Below, piece by piece: positions 51,385-54,672 of a DNA stretch of 54,672 nt. Location of the stretch: assembly GCA_027488855.1 (NCBI GenBank), contig JAIYAV010000288.1:1-54672 (forward strand), written 5' to 3'. The notes under the pieces were generated by a model that worked only from the letters and a program-made list of their open reading frames with translations, was not told the origin of the DNA and made no database searches. Source of the DNA: Saprospiraceae bacterium. Its GTDB lineage: Bacteria; Bacteroidota; Bacteroidia; Chitinophagales; Saprospiraceae. Positions within the stretch are counted from its first letter, which is position 1. Each line of letters opens with the position of its first letter. A program made the translations under genes and the position numbers.

Positions 51385-54276
51385 ATGCCCCTGAGTTGGA
51401 ATGAAATCAAATCAAGAGCGATAACCTTTGCCAAAGAATGGGAAAATGAAAGCAGTGAAGATGCCGAGGCCAAATCGTTTTGGGACAGCTTTTTTGCTAT
51501 TTTTGGCATTTCTCGGCGGCGCGTAGCGACTTTTGAAGCACCCGTTAAAAAAGCGGATTCCAAACAGGGCTTCATTGATTTGTTGTGGAAAGGGGTGATT
51601 TTGGTTGAACACAAATCACGAGGAAAAGACCTCGATAAAGCAGCTCAACAAGCAAAAGACTATTTCCCGGGCCTCAAAGAACACGAATTACCAAAGTATA
51701 TCCTCGTCTCCGATTTTCAACGCTTTCGCCTTTACGATTTAGATACAGGTACTCAAAACGAGTTCGAACTGCGCGAATTACCTGCTCAGGTTCACCTTTT
51801 TGGGTTTATTGCTGGGTACCAAAAACGAATTTATAAGGAGGAAGACCCCGTAAACATTGAAGCAGCCGAGCGCATGGGCCGCTTGCACGACCGCCTAGAG
51901 GAAGCTGGCTACAAAGGCCATGGGCTGGAGGTTTATTTGGTGCGTTTGCTTTTTTGTCTTTTTGCGGAGGATACTGGTATTTTTGAACGCACGCAGTTCC
52001 AGGATTTTGTGGACAACTATACCAAGCCAGATGGGAGCGACCTGGCTTTGCACCTAGCCAACTTGTTTCAGGTACTCAACACGCCGCCGGAAAAACGCCT
52101 GACAACTTTGGATGAAACCCTGACTTCATTCCCTTACGTCAACGGCAAACTTTTTGAAGAAATGCTGCCCCTGGCGGCTTTTGATAGCAAAATGCGGGAA
52201 ATGCTCCTGCATTGTTGTGCCTTGGATTGGAGTAAAATTTCCCCTGCTATTTTTGGAAGTATGTTCCAGGCAGTGATGAACCCCAAAGAACGCCGCAACT
52301 TGGGTGCGCATTATACTTCTGAAAAAAACATCCAAAAGGTCATCAAACCGCTGTTTTTGGATGACTTATACACCGAATTTGAAAAGGCCAAGAACAACCG
52401 CAACAAACTCAACGAGCTCCATCGCAAAATAGCCAAACTTCGTTTTTTGGATCCAGCCTGTGGTTGCGGCAATTTTCTCATCATTTCCTACCGGGAACTG
52501 CGTGAACTGGAATTGCTGATTCTGCGTGAATTGAATAAAACCGGGCAAGGCTTCCTCAACGTCCGTGACATCATGCTAGTGGACGTCGACCAGTTTGCGG
52601 GAATTGAGTACGATGAGTTTCCCGCCCGAGTAGCGGAAGTGGCCATGTGGCTGATGGATCACCAGATGAATTTGCGGGTGTCGGAGGAGTTTGGGCAGTA
52701 TTTCCTACGTTTGCCGCTGAATAAGTCGGCGAAAATTGTACATGGAAATGCTTTGCGCATTGACTGGCGAGACCTACTGAAGGGCAGCTCTTATGATATT
52801 CGTGCTGAGAATGTGAATGTGATTGAAGTCAGAGAGCCTGCTGCGGAATATCATACGGTGAATGTGTACACGAAGAAGGTGAATTTGTTTTCGGCGGAAA
52901 ATGCTCCTGCGTTGGCAACTGTGCCTGGAAATGGGGGCGTTTTTTTCGATTATATTTTGGGGAATCCGCCGTTTATTGGAGCCAAAATGATGAGCGAGGC
53001 GCAAAGAGCAGATTTGGTTTCTATCGTACCCAATTTACAAGGTGCCGGACTTTTGGATTATGTTTCTGCTTGGTATTTGAAAGCTGCGCAATACATTCAG
53101 AATACTGCCACCAAGGTTGCTTTTGTCAGTACCAATAGTATCACTCAGGGAGAACAAGTTGGAGCCTTGTGGAATGTAATGATGCACAATTATAAGGTCA
53201 AAATTCATTTTGCTCATCGCACATTTAAATGGTCGAATGAAGCTAAAGGAAATGCAGCAGTGTTTTGTGTAATCATTGGTTTTGCAAACTTTGACGCTAA
53301 AAGCAAATCCTTATTCGAATATCAAAACATAAAGGGCGAACCACAAGAGGTTAAAGTTCAAAATATTAACCCATATCTAGTTGATGCCAATGATTTAGTA
53401 ATTTCGAGACGACAACGCCCATTGAGTTCTGTACCAGAGATTGGAATTGGCAATAAGCCAATTGATGGGGGGCATTACCTTTTTAGCACCGAAGAAAAAG
53501 AGGTGTTTTTGCAAAAAGAACCCCAATCGGCTGCTTATTTTCGTCGTTGGCTCGGCTCAGATGAATTCATTAATGGCTGGGAGCGTTGGTGTCTTTGGTT
53601 AGGTGAATGCCCTCCAGATGCCCTGCGCCAAATGCCAGAATCAATGAAGCGAGTCCAAGCAGTGAAGGACTTCAGACTCAAAAGTATAAGCGCACCTACC
53701 AGAAAACTTGCAAGCACCCCAACCCGCTTTCATGTCGAAAACATGCCAATTTCTGATTATCTTATTATTCCAGAAGTCTCATCTGAAAGAAGAAATTACA
53801 TTCCGATTGGTTTTTTATCGCCTGAAACTTTATGCAGTAACTTAGTTAAAATCATTCCCAATGCTTCTCTCTACCTTTTTGGTAATTTAACCTCAACTAT
53901 GCATATGGCATGGGTAAAACAAGTATGTGGGCGGCTAAAAAGTGATTATCGCTATTCAAAAGACATCGTCTACAACAATTACCCCTTCCCCCTCAACCCC
54001 ACCGAATCCCAAAAGAAAAAGGTCGAAGAAGCAGCCCAAATCGTGCTAGACACGCGCACCAAGTACCCAAACAGTAGCTTGGCTGACTTATACGACCCCA
54101 TCACGATGCCACCCGATTTAGTGAAAGCGCATCAGGCTTTGGATAAGGCGGTGGATTTGTGCTATCGGGCGCAAGCTTTTGGGACGGAGTTGAGCAGGAT
54201 TGAGTTTTTGTTTGGGTTGTATGAGCAGTATACGGCACCGATGTTTGGTGGTGAGGCGAAGAAAAAGAAGCGGTAG
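51385..54276 (+). CDS. MmeI-like type IIL restriction-modification enzyme (single-chain nuclease-methyltransferase)
   Basis: A 963-residue fusion, close to MmeI (about 920). The N-terminal PD-(D/E)XK nuclease has Asp65, nine residues, then Glu75-His-Lys77 (DLLWKGVILVEHK), the MmeI spacing. A helical linker (about 100-310) leads to the gamma-type adenine methyltransferase with motif I DPACGCGNF at 356-364 and motif IV NPPF at 527-530. The region from about 600 on should hold the target-recognition domain. Such enzymes methylate one adenine of an asymmetric site and cut at a distance without separate subunits, acting as stand-alone phage defence. All key residues are intact. The C-terminal half is more AT-rich than the N-terminal half. 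Confidence 0.9.
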   Translation: MPLSWNEIKSRAITFAKEWENESSEDAEAKSFWDSFFAIFGISRRRVATFEAPVKKADSKQGFIDLLWKGVILVEHKSRGKDLDKAAQQAKDYFPGLKEHELPKYILVSDFQRFRLYDLDTGTQNEFELRELPAQVHLFGFIAGYQKRIYKEEDPVNIEAAERMGRLHDRLEEAGYKGHGLEVYLVRLLFCLFAEDTGIFERTQFQDFVDNYTKPDGSDLALHLANLFQVLNTPPEKRLTTLDETLTSFPYVNGKLFEEMLPLAAFDSKMREMLLHCCALDWSKISPAIFGSMFQAVMNPKERRNLGAHYTSEKNIQKVIKPLFLDDLYTEFEKAKNNRNKLNELHRKIAKLRFLDPACGCGNFLIISYRELRELELLILRELNKTGQGFLNVRDIMLVDVDQFAGIEYDEFPARVAEVAMWLMDHQMNLRVSEEFGQYFLRLPLNKSAKIVHGNALRIDWRDLLKGSSYDIRAENVNVIEVREPAAEYHTVNVYTKKVNLFSAENAPALATVPGNGGVFFDYILGNPPFIGAKMMSEAQRADLVSIVPNLQGAGLLDYVSAWYLKAAQYIQNTATKVAFVSTNSITQGEQVGALWNVMMHNYKVKIHFAHRTFKWSNEAKGNAAVFCVIIGFANFDAKSKSLFEYQNIKGEPQEVKVQNINPYLVDANDLVISRRQRPLSSVPEIGIGNKPIDGGHYLFSTEEKEVFLQKEPQSAAYFRRWLGSDEFINGWERWCLWLGECPPDALRQMPESMKRVQAVKDFRLKSISAPTRKLASTPTRFHVENMPISDYLIIPEVSSERRNYIPIGFLSPETLCSNLVKIIPNASLYLFGNLTSTMHMAWVKQVCGRLKSDYRYSKDIVYNNYPFPLNPTESQKKKVEEAAQIVLDTRTKYPNSSLADLYDPITMPPDLVKAHQALDKAVDLCYRAQAFGTELSRIEFLFGLYEQYTAPMFGGEAKKKKR

Positions 54277-54280
54277 GGGA

Positions 54281-54314
54281 AAACAAAAAAGGCCGACTAC
54301 AAAACGTGTCGGCC
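54281..54314 (-). terminator. Rho-independent terminator, minus strand
   Basis: The stem GGCCGAC/GTCGGCC (54291-54297 and 54308-54314) is followed on the minus strand by TTTTTTGTTTT. It lies about 60 bases after the stop codon of the small minus-strand gene at 54378-54542 and 14 bases after the convergent restriction gene. Confidence 0.8.
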
Positions 54315-54377
54315 CCAAAAAACACCTAAAACCCTATTAACTAACCTATAAATTTTTCGTTGATAAGTCCAGCAAGC

Positions 54378-54542
54378 TTAAGAACTTACTGATACCTTAT
54401 AAACCATATTTTCAAGCAAAAAGTTTCGTCTTTTGTTTTTTTCTGCGTCATAGAGGCGACAGAAATCAACTTTGAAAAATGTATTGTCTTGAACAGTACC
54501 CTTGGCGAAAAGTTCATTACAATCTGCCTTGAATATCTGCAT
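54378..54542 (-). CDS. Small hypothetical protein (54 residues)
   Basis: The frame reads MQIFKADCNELFAKGTVQDN and then TFFKVDFCRLYDAEKNKRRN, ending ENMVYKVSVSS. The composition is protein-like (balanced charge, regular hydrophobics, two Cys), and a good minus-strand terminator follows about 60 bases downstream, which supports a real transcript. No family recognised. The start ATG at 54542 follows AGAATAAA. A hairpin GTCCG...CGGAC and the palindrome at 54625-54646 lie upstream and may be regulatory. Confidence 0.5.
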   Translation of the reverse strand: MQIFKADCNELFAKGTVQDNTFFKVDFCRLYDAEKNKRRNFLLENMVYKVSVSS

Positions 54543-54624
54543 TTTATTCTAACCAATAGTCCGCGCAGTTTATTCGGACAGGATTTGAAAGAATAAAAAA
54601 AGGTCGTAATGTTAGAGTATGTTT

Positions 54625-54646
54625 AAATTTCTGTTAGCAGAAATTT
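54625..54646. repeat. Perfect inverted repeat AAATTTCTG-TTAG-CAGAAATTT
   Basis: A 9-base perfect inverted repeat with a 4-base loop, about 80 bases upstream of the small minus-strand gene. It could be an operator for that gene, or the end of an element continuing past the window. The remaining bases to the window edge show no gene. Confidence 0.6.
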
Positions 54647-54672
54647 AAGGATTTGGCAAAAGAGAATCGGTC

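Overview
The window looks like chromosomal DNA of a Bacteroidota bacterium, most likely of the Saprospiria (Haliscomenobacter-like). The grounds are a type IX secretion C-terminal sorting domain, several promoters with the Bacteroidota -7 box TAnnTTTG, few recognisable Shine-Dalgarno sequences, and characteristic families (DUF5916, DUF2157 with GDYXXLXY, XisI, FtsX-type permeases of about 800 residues). I saw no rRNA, tRNA, intact transposase or cas gene.

Layout. 1-5240: an OmpA-domain protein, a TauE/SafE exporter, an AT-rich VapBC-type toxin-antitoxin pair, and an operon of ECF sigma factor, membrane-bound putative anti-sigma and secreted protein. 5460-7157 (minus): an alkylation-repair operon in which Ada is split into an AraC-MGMT protein and a separate Ada zinc-domain protein, followed by AlkB. 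7641-10766: a UvrD-type helicase fused to a Fe-S PD-(D/E)XK nuclease. 11263-15191: a large membrane protein ending in a formylglycine-generating-enzyme (FGE-sulfatase) lectin-like domain, followed at once by the first ~43 codons of a reverse transcriptase of the diversity-generating retroelement (DGR) type. The RT is cut off by a palindromic repeat, so I read this as a decayed DGR. 15192-28027: an AAA ATPase (DUF4143), GNAT, a secreted glycosidase-like T9SS cargo, a GH43 enzyme, a gamma-glutamyltranspeptidase, a DUF2157/GDYXXLXY pair and a second AAA ATPase. 28122-36456 (minus): a four-gene operon with two tandem 820-residue paralogues, a lipoprotein and a DUF5916 protein. 36649-48577: housekeeping genes (DinB, odhB, hpt), an orphan XisI, a RecB/AddA-like helicase with a ruined nuclease site, and a NarL-type two-component pair. 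48885-54542: an FtsX-type permease, a solitary MmeI-like (type IIL) restriction-modification enzyme, and a small minus-strand gene.

Two signals stand out. First, the DGR remnant. Second, both AAA ATPase genes carry their own short tandem array of palindromic repeats immediately upstream (32-bp period before one, 51-bp before the other), and the start codon of each lies inside the last repeat. In the second case the repeats also contain Bacteroidota promoter boxes. This suggests a self-recognising regulatory or DNA-targeting arrangement shared by ATPases with a PD-(D/E)XK-like C-terminus.

The intergenic gaps are also unusually full of long palindromic elements. I count at least eight families, three of them present more than once; several have arms built of 7-10-bp tandem units and others are nests of small hairpins like REP/BIME elements.
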